From Hydrogenophilales bacterium (GTDB taxonomy: Bacteria; Pseudomonadota; Gammaproteobacteria; Burkholderiales; Thiobacillaceae): 64,000 nucleotides of DNA. The stretch lies in contig JADJYY010000016.1 in the NCBI GenBank assembly GCA_016719465.1, forward strand, positions 1 through 64,000, read 5' to 3'. Position numbers and translations under genes: made by a program. Each line of letters opens with the position of its first letter. Positions within the stretch are counted from its first letter, which is position 1. Shown here one piece after another: positions 15,681 through 26,482 of this stretch. Under the pieces are notes generated by a model. The model saw only the letters and a list, made by a program, of their open reading frames with translations. It was not told where the DNA came from and did not search any database.

Positions 15681-17597
15681 ATGTCCGTGAACACCCTGCA
15701 ACCGGCCCAAGCCCGTTTCGCCCCGGACGGGACCGCGCGTTCGGCGATCCACGACGACATTTATCACTCCGCCGACGGCGGGCCCGGCCAGGCCCGGCAC
15801 GTTTTCCTGGGCGGCAACGGCTTGCCGGAGCGCTGGCGGGACCGCGGACGCTTCACGATCCTGGAAAACGGTTTCGGCACCGGCCTGAATTTCCTCGCCA
15901 CCTGGGCCGCCTGGCGCGCCGATCCGGACCGTCCGGGACGGCTCCACTACCTGGCGGTGGAGAAACATCCCTTCACGCTCCCGGACCTGGCCCGGGTGCA
16001 CGCCGCCTGGCCCGAGTTCCGGTTCCTCGCCGAAGCCCTGAGAAACGCCTGGCCGGTCCTCACGCCGGGTTTCCACCGCCTCGAATTCGCCGCCGGCCGG
16101 GTCGTCCTGACCCTGATGCTGGGGGATTCGGCGAACTGCCTGCGCAAGCTGCGGGCCGGCGTGGACGCCTTCTACCTGGACGGCTTCGACCCGAGGAAGA
16201 ACCCGGACATGTGGTCGCCGGCGCTGTTCCGGCGCTGCGCCCAACTGGCGGCATCGGACGCCACCCTGGCCACCTGGTGCGTGGCAGGCTTGGTGCGCGG
16301 GGCGCTGAACGAGGCCGGCTTCGCCACGGAAAAACGGCCCGGCTTCGCCAGCAAGCGGGAGATGCTGGTGGGCCGACTGGCGGCGCCCCATGTCTCGTCG
16401 ATGGCCTCGGCGCCCGCCTTGGTTCCCGCGCGCGATGCCGTCGTCCTGGGCGCCGGCCTGGCCGGCTGCGCCATCGCCGAGCGCCTGGCCGCGCGGGGCT
16501 GGCGCGTGGAGATTCTGGAGCGCCACGGCAAGCCGGCGGGAGAGGCCTCCGGCAACCTGGCCGGCATCGTCCGGCCCCTGCTGTCCCGGGACGACAACCT
16601 GGCCTCGCGCCTCAACCGGGCCTGCTTTCTGCATACCGGCCGGGCCTGGTCCCGGCTCGACCAGACCGGCCATCCGCCCCGTCGCCGGCTCGACGGCCTG
16701 CTCCAGATCGCCCGGGACGCCGGCCACGAAGCCTTGCAGCGGGAGCTGTCCGGCGCCTATCCGGCGGACTTCGTGCAATTCCTGGAGCGGGATGCGGCCG
16801 GCAAGTCCCTGGGGTGTCCCACCGCCTTGGGCGGCTGGTGGTTCCCCGGCGGCGGCTGGGCCCATCCTCCCGGCGTGTGCCGCAGCCTGCTGGCGGCGGG
16901 CGGCATGAACCTGAGCTTCCGGGGCCACGCCGAAGTGGCGCGCATGGAACACCGTGACGGCCTCTGGCGCCTGTTCGATGCGGGCGGCGCGGTACTGGCC
17001 GAAGCGGCCATCGTCGTTCTCGCCGGCGGCGCCCAGGCCCACCGGCTGGATCAGGCCGCCAGCCTGCCCATCACCAGGGTGCGGGGCCAGGTCAGCCACA
17101 TTCCCGCCGGCCGGCTGCCCAGACTGGCCCACCCCCTGTGCCGGGAAGGCTACCTGACGCCGGCCCTGGACGGCGTGCATTGCCTGGGGGCCTCCTACGC
17201 TTACGACGAGGGGGTGGAACTCCGTGTCGATGAGCACGAAAGCAATCTCCTCAGACTGTCCCAGATGCTGCCTGGCGCGGAGCGGGGGCTGAACCCGACC
17301 GAATTGCCCGGCCGGGTCGGCTTCCGCGCCGCCACGCCGGACCGGCTGCCCCTCGTCGGCGCCCTGCCGGATGTTTCCACAGCCATACCCCGGGATTGCC
17401 GCCTCGCCGACCTGCCGCGCCAGCCCGGCCTGTTCGGCCTGCTCGGCCTGGGTTCCCGGGGCCTGGTCTGGTCCGCCCTGGCGGCGGAAACCCTGGCCAG
17501 CCAGATGGATGGCGATCCCATGCCCCTGGAGGGCGACCTGCTGGACGCCATGGACCCGGGTCGCTTCCACCTGCGCGCGCACCGGCGTGGCGGCTGA
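15681..17597 (+). CDS. mnmC: Bifunctional tRNA mnm5s2U biosynthesis protein MnmC
   Basis: A 638-residue two-domain enzyme that finishes the 5-methylaminomethyl-2-thiouridine base at the wobble position of some tRNAs. The N-terminal methyltransferase (residues 1-235) has NGFGTGLNFL, the SAM-binding loop, and FYLDGFDPRKNPDMWS. The C-terminal FAD oxidoreductase begins with the dinucleotide-binding loop VVLGAGLAGCAIAERLA and contains GEASGNLAGIVRP and LGSRGLVWSALAAE. Length and order match fused MnmC proteins. It lies 22 bases after hslO on the same strand and converges with the sigma-54 activator gene, with nine bases between. Confidence 0.96.
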   Translation: MSVNTLQPAQARFAPDGTARSAIHDDIYHSADGGPGQARHVFLGGNGLPERWRDRGRFTILENGFGTGLNFLATWAAWRADPDRPGRLHYLAVEKHPFTLPDLARVHAAWPEFRFLAEALRNAWPVLTPGFHRLEFAAGRVVLTLMLGDSANCLRKLRAGVDAFYLDGFDPRKNPDMWSPALFRRCAQLAASDATLATWCVAGLVRGALNEAGFATEKRPGFASKREMLVGRLAAPHVSSMASAPALVPARDAVVLGAGLAGCAIAERLAARGWRVEILERHGKPAGEASGNLAGIVRPLLSRDDNLASRLNRACFLHTGRAWSRLDQTGHPPRRRLDGLLQIARDAGHEALQRELSGAYPADFVQFLERDAAGKSLGCPTALGGWWFPGGGWAHPPGVCRSLLAAGGMNLSFRGHAEVARMEHRDGLWRLFDAGGAVLAEAAIVVLAGGAQAHRLDQAASLPITRVRGQVSHIPAGRLPRLAHPLCREGYLTPALDGVHCLGASYAYDEGVELRVDEHESNLLRLSQMLPGAERGLNPTELPGRVGFRAATPDRLPLVGALPDVSTAIPRDCRLADLPRQPGLFGLLGLGSRGLVWSALAAETLASQMDGDPMPLEGDLLDAMDPGRFHLRAHRRGG

Positions 17598-17606
17598 GGC
17601 ATTCGG

Positions 17607-18806
17607 TCATCCCCCCTTTGCGAAGGGGGAAGCCGGATTGTCGAGCGCCAGCCGGTAACGCTTCCCCTCGATTCCCAGCCTGCGCATCTTGGAACGCAGG
17701 GTATGGGGATTGATCTCCAGCAGGCGTGCCGCGCCGTGGGGGCCCTCGACGCGGCCGTGGCAACGCACCAGGGCGGCCTCGATGTGCTTGCGGGTGGCCG
17801 AGGCGAAGGGCAGCAGGCCGTCTTCCGAAGCCGGTTCAACCGTATTCCTGCTCGCCGCGGGCAGGCTGGGCAACGGAGTCACGCCCAGGGCCCGCGCCAC
17901 CTCCAGCCGGCGGCCGTCGCCCAGGATGGCGGCCCGCTCGATCACCGAAGCGAATTCCCGCACGTTGCCCGGCCAGGGGTAACGGGTCAGCAAGGCCAGG
18001 TCGGAGGCATCCGGCATGCGCGGCGGCAGGCCCAGGCGTTCGGCGGCGCGCAGGGAGAAATGGGCCGCCATGGCGGGGATATCCCGCAGGCGTTCGCGCA
18101 GGGGCGGCAAGGGGATGGGAAACACGGCGACGCGGAACCACAGGTCTTCCCGGAATTCTCCGTCGCGCACCGATTGATGCAGGTCCCGGTTGGTGGCGGC
18201 CACCAGGCGCACGTCCACGTTCAGGCTGCGCTCGCCGCCCACCCGCTGGAAGCTGCCGTCCTGGAGCACCCGCAGCAGGCGCACCTGGGCCGCCAGGGGC
18301 AGCTCGCCGATTTCGTCCAGGAACAGGGTGCCGCCGTCGGCCCGCTCGAACCAGCCCTTGCGGGTGCCGGAGGCGCCGGTGAAGCTGCCCCGCTCGTGGC
18401 CGAACAGTTCCGAGTCGATCAGTTCCGGCGGGATGGCGCCGCAATTCACCCTCAGGAAGGGGCCGTTGGCGCGTTTCGAATGGCTGTGCACGGCCCGGGC
18501 CACCACTTCCTTGCCGGTGCCGGTCTCGCCCAGGATCAGCACCGGGGCATCGGAGCGGGCCACCTGGCGCACCGCGGCCATGACCTCGCGCAAACCTTCC
18601 TCGGCGCCGACGATAGCCTCGTTCAGGCCGGGCCGCTTGACGCGCAGGGCGCGGCGTTCCTCCGCCAGCCGGTGGATCACCTGGCGCGCGGCGGGTCCCA
18701 GGGCATTGCCCAGCTCGGTGAGAAAGTCTTCCAGACCGGATTCGCTGTCGGCGCATTGCTCGGCCAGGGTTTCAAACCGTTGGATATCATCGTATATCTG
18801 TGTCAT
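17607..18806 (-). CDS. Sigma-54-dependent transcriptional activator
   Basis: A 399-residue enhancer-binding protein. Residues 1-80 carry no recognised receiver, PAS or GAF domain. The AAA+ domain (about 83-315) has Walker A GETGTGKE, the sigma-54 contact loop GSFTGA (usually GAFTGA), Walker B GGTLFLDEIGELP and the RVGGERSLNVDVRLVAATN segment. The C-terminus has a Fis-type HTH (HGAARLLEINPHTLRSKMRR). The last residues, ASPFAKGG, are read from a dispersed palindromic repeat, so the natural C-terminus may once have differed. It is divergent from the TauE/SafE permease, whose upstream DNA holds a sigma-54 promoter; that gene is the obvious target. Its signal is unknown. Confidence 0.92.
   Translation of the reverse strand: MTQIYDDIQRFETLAEQCADSESGLEDFLTELGNALGPAARQVIHRLAEERRALRVKRPGLNEAIVGAEEGLREVMAAVRQVARSDAPVLILGETGTGKEVVARAVHSHSKRANGPFLRVNCGAIPPELIDSELFGHERGSFTGASGTRKGWFERADGGTLFLDEIGELPLAAQVRLLRVLQDGSFQRVGGERSLNVDVRLVAATNRDLHQSVRDGEFREDLWFRVAVFPIPLPPLRERLRDIPAMAAHFSLRAAERLGLPPRMPDASDLALLTRYPWPGNVREFASVIERAAILGDGRRLEVARALGVTPLPSLPAASRNTVEPASEDGLLPFASATRKHIEAALVRCHGRVEGPHGAARLLEINPHTLRSKMRRLGIEGKRYRLALDNPASPFAKGG
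17612..17629. repeat. CCCCCTTT hairpin, partial copy of the repeat element
   Basis: CCCCCTTT-GCG-AAGGGGG at the 3' end of the sigma-54 activator gene. It equals one hairpin of the elements at 7743-7838 and 21597-21713 and encodes the last residues of the activator (SPFAKGG). Confidence 0.6.
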
Positions 18807-18841
18807 GTCATCACTAATCCGTTCCAGCGCATGGAATATCC

Positions 18842-18903
18842 GTCCTATTGCACGGTTCAATCTAGGACAGGTTCGGGAATGCCGCCAGCCTGTTTCGCTG
18901 GCG
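18842..18903. promoter_or_regulatory. Candidate upstream activator sites (two dyads)
   Basis: Two inverted repeats lie between the divergent activator and permease genes: GTCCTA (18842-18847) with TAGGAC (18863-18868), and CGCCAGC-N7-GCTGGCG (18883-18903), with perfect seven-base arms. They are roughly 60-125 bases upstream of the sigma-54 promoter, where enhancer-binding proteins usually bind. The symmetry is seen; the binding is inferred. Confidence 0.45.
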
Positions 18904-18965
18904 ATCAAGCCGGGAGCGGGTTCGGGCTGTATTCCGTGGTCGTCACGGTATCGATAACACTGACC

Positions 18966-18981
18966 TGGCACGGGTCGTGCA
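18966..18981 (+). promoter_or_regulatory. Sigma-54 (-24/-12) promoter of the TauE/SafE gene
   Basis: TGGCACG-GGTC-GTGCA matches the consensus TGGCACG-N4-TTGCW at every defined position but one, with the required GG and GC exactly ten bases apart. It lies 31 bases before the chosen permease start and next to a divergent sigma-54 activator gene, which strongly supports a functional promoter. Confidence 0.8.
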
Positions 18982-19012
18982 CTAGGTGGATACCTTCAAC
19001 CGGGAGACCGAC

Positions 19013-19918
19013 ATGCCCGCCCTGACCTTCACCGCCGCCCTACCCCCTCTTTCCAGCCGCCGCACCCGCCTCTGGCTGTTCCTGGTCAGCGCCATCCTGG
19101 CCGGCCTCGCCATGCTGCATTTCACGCCCGGTTGGGAAGTGACGGCACGGGAAACCCTGAATATTTCCGCCCTGGCCCTGATGGCCATCTTCCTGGCGGC
19201 CCTGGTCTGCGAATACATGGATTCCAGCCTGGGCATGGGCTACGGCACGACCCTGACGCCCCTGCTGCTGCTGGCGGGTTTCGAACCCCTGCAGATCGTC
19301 CCGGCGGTCCTGCTGAGCGAGTTGATGACCGGCCTCACCGCGGGCGTTCTGCACCAGCGCGACGGCAACGTGGATTTCCTCAACGACCCCCGCGCCCGGC
19401 GCACCACCCTGCTGCTGGGCAGCCTGTCCGGCATCGGCGCCGTGCTGGCGGTCTGGATGGCGGTGAGCATTTCCAAGTTCTGGCTGGGCATCTTCATCAC
19501 CGCCATCATCCTGTCCATGGGCGTGATCATCCTGATCACCCGCAAGCGCCAGGTTCCCTACCGGGCCGGCGGCATCGTCGTGGTGGGCGCCGTGGCAGCC
19601 TTCAACAAGGGTTTGTCCGGCGGCGGTTATGGTCCGCTGGTCACCGCCGGCCAGGTGGTTTCCGGCCTGCCCGCCAAGCACGCGGTGGCGGTGACCTCCG
19701 TGGCGGAATCCCTCACCTGCCTGGTCGGCTTGCTGGCCTACCTGGCCATGGGCAAGAGCATCGCCTGGGAACTGGCCGTTCCCCTGGCTCTGGGCGCCCT
19801 GCTTTCCGTGCCGATGGCCACCCTGACGGTGAGCCGGACCTCCGAAGCCTCCCTGCGCGGCGTGGTCGGGGTGGTGACATTGGCCCTTGGCATAGTGGCG
19901 CTGCTCAAGCTACTCTGA
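19013..19918 (+). CDS. TauE/SafE-family sulfite/sulfonate exporter
   Basis: A 301-residue inner-membrane protein with about eight hydrophobic helices. Family signs are EYMDSSLGMGYGTTLTPLLL in the first half and FNKGLSGGGYGPLVTAGQ in the second, the two inverted repeat halves of TauE/SafE permeases. These export sulfite, sulfoacetate or related anions, or move other small organic acids. The start at 19013 is supported by GGGAG a few bases upstream; a GTG at 18986 would add nine residues. It is controlled from the sigma-54 promoter at 18966-18981, presumably by the divergent activator. The substrate is inferred only; the fcc genes further along also point to sulfur metabolism. Confidence 0.88.
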   Translation: MPALTFTAALPPLSSRRTRLWLFLVSAILAGLAMLHFTPGWEVTARETLNISALALMAIFLAALVCEYMDSSLGMGYGTTLTPLLLLAGFEPLQIVPAVLLSELMTGLTAGVLHQRDGNVDFLNDPRARRTTLLLGSLSGIGAVLAVWMAVSISKFWLGIFITAIILSMGVIILITRKRQVPYRAGGIVVVGAVAAFNKGLSGGGYGPLVTAGQVVSGLPAKHAVAVTSVAESLTCLVGLLAYLAMGKSIAWELAVPLALGALLSVPMATLTVSRTSEASLRGVVGVVTLALGIVALLKLL

Positions 19919-19975
19919 AAGCGGCGTTGATGAAGCCCTCTAGCGCGAGAAGTTGCTGAAGCGACGCTGCGGAAC

Positions 19976-20009
19976 CCCTCCCCCACGCTGTGGGGGAGGG
20001 CTTTTTTTT

Positions 20010-20010
<1 letters not shown>
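19976..20010 (+). terminator. Rho-independent terminator after the TauE/SafE gene
   Basis: The stem CCCTCCCCCAC-GCT-GTGGGGGAGGG is followed by C and nine T residues. It lies between the permease and the convergent tex gene, whose stop codon begins on the last T. The hairpin resembles the dispersed CTCCCC palindromes, so a repeat may have been recruited as a terminator. Confidence 0.9.
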
Positions 20011-22451
<2,441 letters not shown>

Positions 22452-22621
22452 GGGTGTCCGGAGGAATGCAAAGGCGGAACAGGATGGAGAAACCGGGCCG
22501 CTCTGACAAGGCTTGACAGAGCCCATCGTTACCGGCGTCGCGCTCCCTCCGCCCCGAGATCATCCATCGTGACGGCGCGGTTCGCCAGGGCGCGCGCGGC
22601 GCCGCCACCCGCCTGGCACCG

Positions 22622-23422
22622 TCAATAGATCACGCTGGCCATGAGGCCAAGGCCCCAGTCCGGGCTCACCTGGCTGAACCCTTTCATCGTATAGGTCTGG
22701 AGCTTGAAGTCGCCGCTGAACTTGTGCACCCAGTAGAGGGTGGCCTCGTTGCTGTGCTCCGAGCCGGGTCGGCTGGCCTGGCGGAAATCCCACATGAAGC
22801 CCGTGCTGTCGGTGCCCGAGAGCTTGTACCCCAGCCCCAGGGTGCCGAACCATTGGTTATCCAGGGTCACGCCCGCGGGATCGCCCGGCATGCGGTAACC
22901 CAGAGTGGCGAAGGGCGACAGGGCGCCCGCAAGGTAATACACATCGGCCTGCATGGAGTAATCGTTCTTGCCGCTGCCCAGCCCCTTGGTCTCATCCGCC
23001 GTGGCCAGCTTGATCTTGCCACCCAGGTCCAGGAGAAAACCCCGGCGGGGCTGGGTCCAGGCGCTCCAGGTGTAGGACAGCACCATGTCCCCCATCCCCT
23101 CCTCGCTTTCCATGGGCCCGGTACCGTCGTAGATGGGCTGGCCATTGGCGTCCACATCGATGACATTGCCGCCACTGGGCGATCTGATGCGGAGCCAGGG
23201 CAGCGTGAATTTCAGGGTCGAACGTTCCTCTTCCCATTTCAGACTCAGGGGGACATACCAGATTTCCGTCGCCTGGCCACCTCCATATTTGCCGGAGCTG
23301 AAATCCACGCCCATGGTCGCGCTCCAATCGGCGGCGGCGGCATACAGCGGCATCCCCAGCAGCAAGCTGGCTGAAAACATGACCAGCGCGGCGGATCGGA
23401 TGGGATCTGGATGGAGTTTCAT
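22622..23422 (-). CDS. Putative outer-membrane beta-barrel protein
   Basis: A 266-residue exported protein. A signal peptide (residues 1-31, ending AAAA) is followed by an alternating beta-rich chain with many aromatic residues: ATEIWYVPLSLKWEEER, GMGDMVLSYTWSAW, GFLLDLGGKIKL, DYSMQADVYYLAG and a C-terminal aromatic (VIY). This matches uncharacterised transporter-like outer-membrane barrels of the kind grouped with phenol-degradation MetA proteins, but the substrate is unknown. It lies just downstream of the DUF5666 gene on the same strand, so it may be the third gene of the DUF6502-DUF5666 operon. The ATG at 23422 is preferred; a TTG six bases earlier is also possible. Confidence 0.7.
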   Translation of the reverse strand: MKLHPDPIRSAALVMFSASLLLGMPLYAAAADWSATMGVDFSSGKYGGGQATEIWYVPLSLKWEEERSTLKFTLPWLRIRSPSGGNVIDVDANGQPIYDGTGPMESEEGMGDMVLSYTWSAWTQPRRGFLLDLGGKIKLATADETKGLGSGKNDYSMQADVYYLAGALSPFATLGYRMPGDPAGVTLDNQWFGTLGLGYKLSGTDSTGFMWDFRQASRPGSEHSNEATLYWVHKFSGDFKLQTYTMKGFSQVSPDWGLGLMASVIY

Positions 23423-23445
23423 GTGCAACGGTTCGTCTCTGATCT

Positions 23446-25036
23446 TTAGTGCTTCTCGATCTTCTCGGGCTTCTCGATCTTCTCAGGCTTCTCGACCTTC
23501 TCAGGCTTCTCGACCTTCTCAGGCTTCTCGACCTTCTCGGGCTTCTCGACCTTCTCAGGCTTCTCGACCTTCTCGGACCTTCTCGACCTTCTCGACCTTC
23601 TCGACCTTCTCGACCTTCTCGACCTTCTCGACCTTCTCGACCTTCTCGACCTTCTCGGCCTTCTCGGCCTTCTCGGCCTTCTCGGCCTTCTCGGCCTTCT
23701 CGGCCTTCTCGGCCTTCTCCACTCGTTCGGGTTGCTCCAGTTTCCCGCGCTTCTCGGCCTTTTCCGCACCTTCAGTCTTCCTGGCCTTTTCGCTATTCAT
23801 CGCCGGCTCGGCTTTTCCTCCGGAACCGGTGCCCGATTCCGCGCGATCGTCATCTTCCCCCCCGCGGGCCGCGGCGCCGGCCTTCGCGGCGGCATCATTC
23901 AATTCCGGGTCATTCTCATCCGCCGACTTGGCTTTGCGCGGTGTCACCGACTTGCCGTGGCTTTCCGTCTTGCCGTCATTTCCCGTCCGGTCGATGATGA
24001 CGCGGCCGGCCTGGAGGCTGCCATCGCCGGCGCGGCGAGCCTCGACCCTGACCCATTGGCCTGCCCGGGGAGCCGCGCCGGGCGGGGCTTTAACTTTCAC
24101 GTAACCCAGGGAAAGTTCGCCCGCCCGACCCGTGCCATGCACCACCCCCTGCAATACCAGGCGATCAACGCCGGGCGCGAATTTGATTTCTGGCGTCCGT
24201 TCAATGGTTCGCACGCGCAGCACGCCATCCCGCATGTTCCCCGCGACACGCACCGGATCGCCCGCGGCCAGATCGGCATCGAGGCCCAACACCACCAACC
24301 CGGCGATACGGCCGCGTCCACCGGACACGTAATCCAGCCGGCCGGTCACACTGGTCAGGGCGCCGGGCTTCGCTGAATTCACCCGGGTCGCGTGCACGAC
24401 ACCGGCGGCGTCGCGCAGGCCGTTGACCCGCACCATGTCTCCCGCCTTGGGACGGAAGCCCTCCGCCTTGCCGGAAGATGCGAGGCGAACCGTCTGTCCC
24501 ATGGCCATGAAGGTATCCCCGTCGGGCGCGACCCAGGTCACGGGCCCTACCAGGGCCGAGACGAGGGCGATTCTGCGGGCGCGCAGGTCATCGCCCTGAC
24601 CCGAGGCTTCCACCGACACCAACTGCCCCACCGCCAATTGGCCGGCATCGGCGGCCTGGCCGTCGATGCTGACCGGGGTGGCGGCATCGTAGTGAATCTC
24701 CACGCCATTGACGCAGATGCTGGCGAATCCGGTGATGATGCCCACCACCCCGGTGCCCCCGATGCCCTGGCTCTCGGCGCGGCGGCCCGTGCCGCCCATG
24801 CCCGAGCCGTCCGCGGCATTTCCGGTGCCCCCCATGCCGGACTCCTCCGCCGGCCCGCCCGATCCCTCCCCACCAACACCCGTGCCCAGGCCGGTTCCGC
24901 CCATCCCGGAGCCTTCCATGGCGTGGCCCGTTCCACCCATTCCCGAACCGTCCCGCAACACGCAGGGATTGGCGAGGGCGGCCCCGCCCGGCAGCAGGGC
25001 AATAAACAGCGCCAGAGCGGCCAGGATGCGCGCCAT
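23446..25036 (-). CDS. DUF5666-type exported protein with EKV/EKA/EKP repeat tail (frameshifted)
   Basis: A signal peptide (1-23, ALFIALLPGGAALA) is followed by five SGMGGTG-like units near the N-terminus and then several small beta domains with QLVSVEASG-, DMVRVNG- and DPVRVAG-type OB-fold strands typical of DUF5666. The C-terminus is a low-complexity tail of EKA, EKV and EKP tripeptides from 9-base repeats. One extra base at 23575-23576 shifts the frame, ending the protein at 23555 (493 residues); without it the EKP/EKV tail would run on to the stop at 23446. The gene begins in a TGATG overlap with the DUF6502 gene, so the two are translationally coupled. The protein is periplasmic or surface-exposed; its function is unknown. 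Confidence 0.78.
23455..23717. repeat. Tandem 9-base repeats in the DUF5666 gene
   Basis: On the plus strand, CTTCTCGGC units (EKA) lie at about 23655-23717, CTTCTCGAC units (EKV) at about 23577-23655, and an alternating 18-base unit CTTCTCAGG/CTTCTCGAC (EKP-EKV) down to 23455. One unit at 23571-23580 has an extra G. The array is prone to slippage and to assembly error. Confidence 0.85.
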
Positions 25037-25884
25037 CAGTCCCGGATCCTGTCCCGGGACCGGGTCGGCTCGTTGTAGAAATAGACGCCGAAAGTCATCC
25101 GCTCGTGTCCATCGTCCCGATCCGCGTCCCGCGCTTGCAGATCCATGGCGCGGCGGTTGACCTCCTGCAGGGCGGCCACCGCCAGTTGCCGCGAGAGTTC
25201 CCGCAAACTTTCCACGGAGGCGGGACTGAGTCCGTCGTAATAAACGCACCGCTCCAGGAACGGCGGTCGACCATCCAGAAGGTTGTGGGTCGCGGCCGCC
25301 ATGTGGTCGTGGAGGTTCTTGCCGAAGTAGAAGGCCTTTTCCTCGGCGCCGTGGGCGGGGATAAAGGCGGATTCGGCCAGGTGCACGGAATCGTGTTCGT
25401 CCACCCATGCCACGCCCAGCCTGACCCACTCGTCGAGTACCGCTCGGGGTCGGATGTCCTTGCTGACCGAAGCCACCAGACGCTCGAAGGAAATATCACC
25501 GCCCTTGCTGGCCAGGCGCGGCAGGGGCCTGGGCAGGCGCTGGGCATCGACGAAACGGGGATCGGCGCACCAACGGGCGACGATCTGTCCGCCCAGTGAC
25601 ACCGAGGCCGGCGGCGCCGACTGCGCGTTCTCCGTGCGCAGGCGCTTGACTTCCCGACGGTGAACGCCGGAAAGCAGGCTCACCCGGCTGTCGGTCATCG
25701 GTCCGCCGTCATCGGGGAAATCGTGGGCGGCGGCATCCACGAACACCCCCTTGGCCAGGGCCGAGAAGACGGGAAAGTTCACGCCGTGGGTCATGAGCAG
25801 GCGGGCAAGGGGGCGCAACACCCGCTGCGCCGCCCTGAGCAGGGCGGCGGAACCGGACAGGGACGCTTGCGTCTGGGCGGGCAT
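25036..25884 (-). CDS. DUF6502-family protein
   Basis: A 282-residue cytoplasmic protein. The N-terminal part (RVLRPLARLLMTHGVNFPVF, then VSLLSGVHRREVKRLR) looks like a winged-helix-type DNA-binding segment and fits DUF6502. The middle includes VLDEWVRLGVAWVDEHDSVHL and FYFGKNLHDHMAAATHNLL. DUF6502 genes are commonly found directly before DUF5666 genes, as here with a TGATG overlap. No enzymatic motif is visible, and a regulatory role is inference. It is divergent from the fcc genes; a 21-bp dyad lies 18 bases before its start codon, consistent with self-control or shared control. Confidence 0.75.
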   Translation of the reverse strand: MPAQTQASLSGSAALLRAAQRVLRPLARLLMTHGVNFPVFSALAKGVFVDAAAHDFPDDGGPMTDSRVSLLSGVHRREVKRLRTENAQSAPPASVSLGGQIVARWCADPRFVDAQRLPRPLPRLASKGGDISFERLVASVSKDIRPRAVLDEWVRLGVAWVDEHDSVHLAESAFIPAHGAEEKAFYFGKNLHDHMAAATHNLLDGRPPFLERCVYYDGLSPASVESLRELSRQLAVAALQEVNRRAMDLQARDADRDDGHERMTFGVYFYNEPTRSRDRIRD

Positions 25885-25901
25885 GGCATTGATATTAATC
25901 T

Positions 25902-25922
25902 ATGTGTAACACATTTACACAT
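25902..25922. promoter_or_regulatory. 21-bp dyad near the DUF6502 start
   Basis: ATGTGTAA-CACAT-TTACACAT, a perfect inverted repeat with eight-base arms just upstream of the DUF6502 start. It shares the outline AYGTGT-N9-ACACRT with the dyad at 26026-26046 on the fcc side, so one regulator could bind both. Confidence 0.55.
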
Positions 25923-26022
25923 GAAAACAGTGATCAACACTCGATCAATCTTGCTATCAAGATGATTACATTGATATTTAACCAGATTTAAGCGCCCATT
26001 GCCCATCCCGCAAAAATTTATA

Positions 26023-26051
26023 TTGACGTGTGTATTTTTCACACGTTATCT
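26023..26051 (+). promoter_or_regulatory. Sigma-70 promoter with embedded operator dyad upstream of fcc genes
   Basis: TTGACG (-35, 26023-26028) and TTATCT (-10, 26046-26051) are 17 bases apart. Between and overlapping them is the perfect dyad ACGTGTG-N7-CACACGT (26026-26046). A protein bound there would block RNA polymerase, so repression is the likely mode. Confidence 0.6.
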
Positions 26052-26145
26052 TGGATACAGGCCTTGCCTGTTCGATGACCGACACCTTCCCCCGGCTTTC
26101 GCATGCACGGCAAGCGCCCTCCACCCATTCCTTGAAAGGAAAAAC

Positions 26146-26466
26146 ATGCCAATTTTTCATCGCCCATCGTTGGCCTGCCTGAGCATCGCCTTGCTGGCCG
26201 CCGCGTCCCAGCCCGCCCTGTCGGCGCCAGCCGCCGGTCAGTTGCTGGCCTCCCAATGTGCCCAGTGCCATGGCACCAACGGCGCCGGACCGGGCTTCGA
26301 CTCGATCGCCGGCAAGGATGACCTGTATCACGAATTGCTGGAGATGAAATACCGCTCTCACATCGAAGGCATCATGGATCGGCAGGCCCGGGGCTACACC
26401 GACTACCAGTTGCGCCTGATATCCGACTACCTGTCCGCCCAATCCGGTGGCGGCGGCGACGACTGA
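26146..26466 (+). CDS. fccA: Monoheme cytochrome c, small subunit of flavocytochrome c type
   Basis: A 106-residue exported cytochrome. The signal peptide covers residues 1-27 (ending ALSA), followed by one heme site CAQCH and a class I cytochrome c pattern (GFDSIAGKDDLYHELLEMK, then RLISDYLSAQ with a late Met as a possible axial ligand). Position 16 bases upstream of the FccB-like gene indicates it is the electron-accepting subunit of flavocytochrome c sulfide dehydrogenase, passing electrons from sulfide to the respiratory chain in the periplasm. One heme is present, as in short forms, not the two of some purple bacteria. GAAAGGA supports the start. Confidence 0.82.
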   Translation: MPIFHRPSLACLSIALLAAASQPALSAPAAGQLLASQCAQCHGTNGAGPGFDSIAGKDDLYHELLEMKYRSHIEGIMDRQARGYTDYQLRLISDYLSAQSGGGGDD

Positions 26467-26482
26467 AACGGGAGAAAAGAAG

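Noticed and set aside
15228..17582. Minus-strand frame of 784 codons across hslO and mnmC
   Set aside because: Both genes are unambiguous on the plus strand; the antisense frame shows no recognised domain.
23449..23720. Possible CRISPR array
   Set aside because: The 9-base units are directly adjacent, have no unique spacers and encode an in-frame EKx tripeptide pattern.
23133..24104. Plus-strand frame with long Ser/Phe/Thr/Arg repeats
   Set aside because: It is the reverse reading of the EKV/EKA repeat array of the DUF5666 gene. The signal peptide and DUF5666 domains lie on the minus strand.
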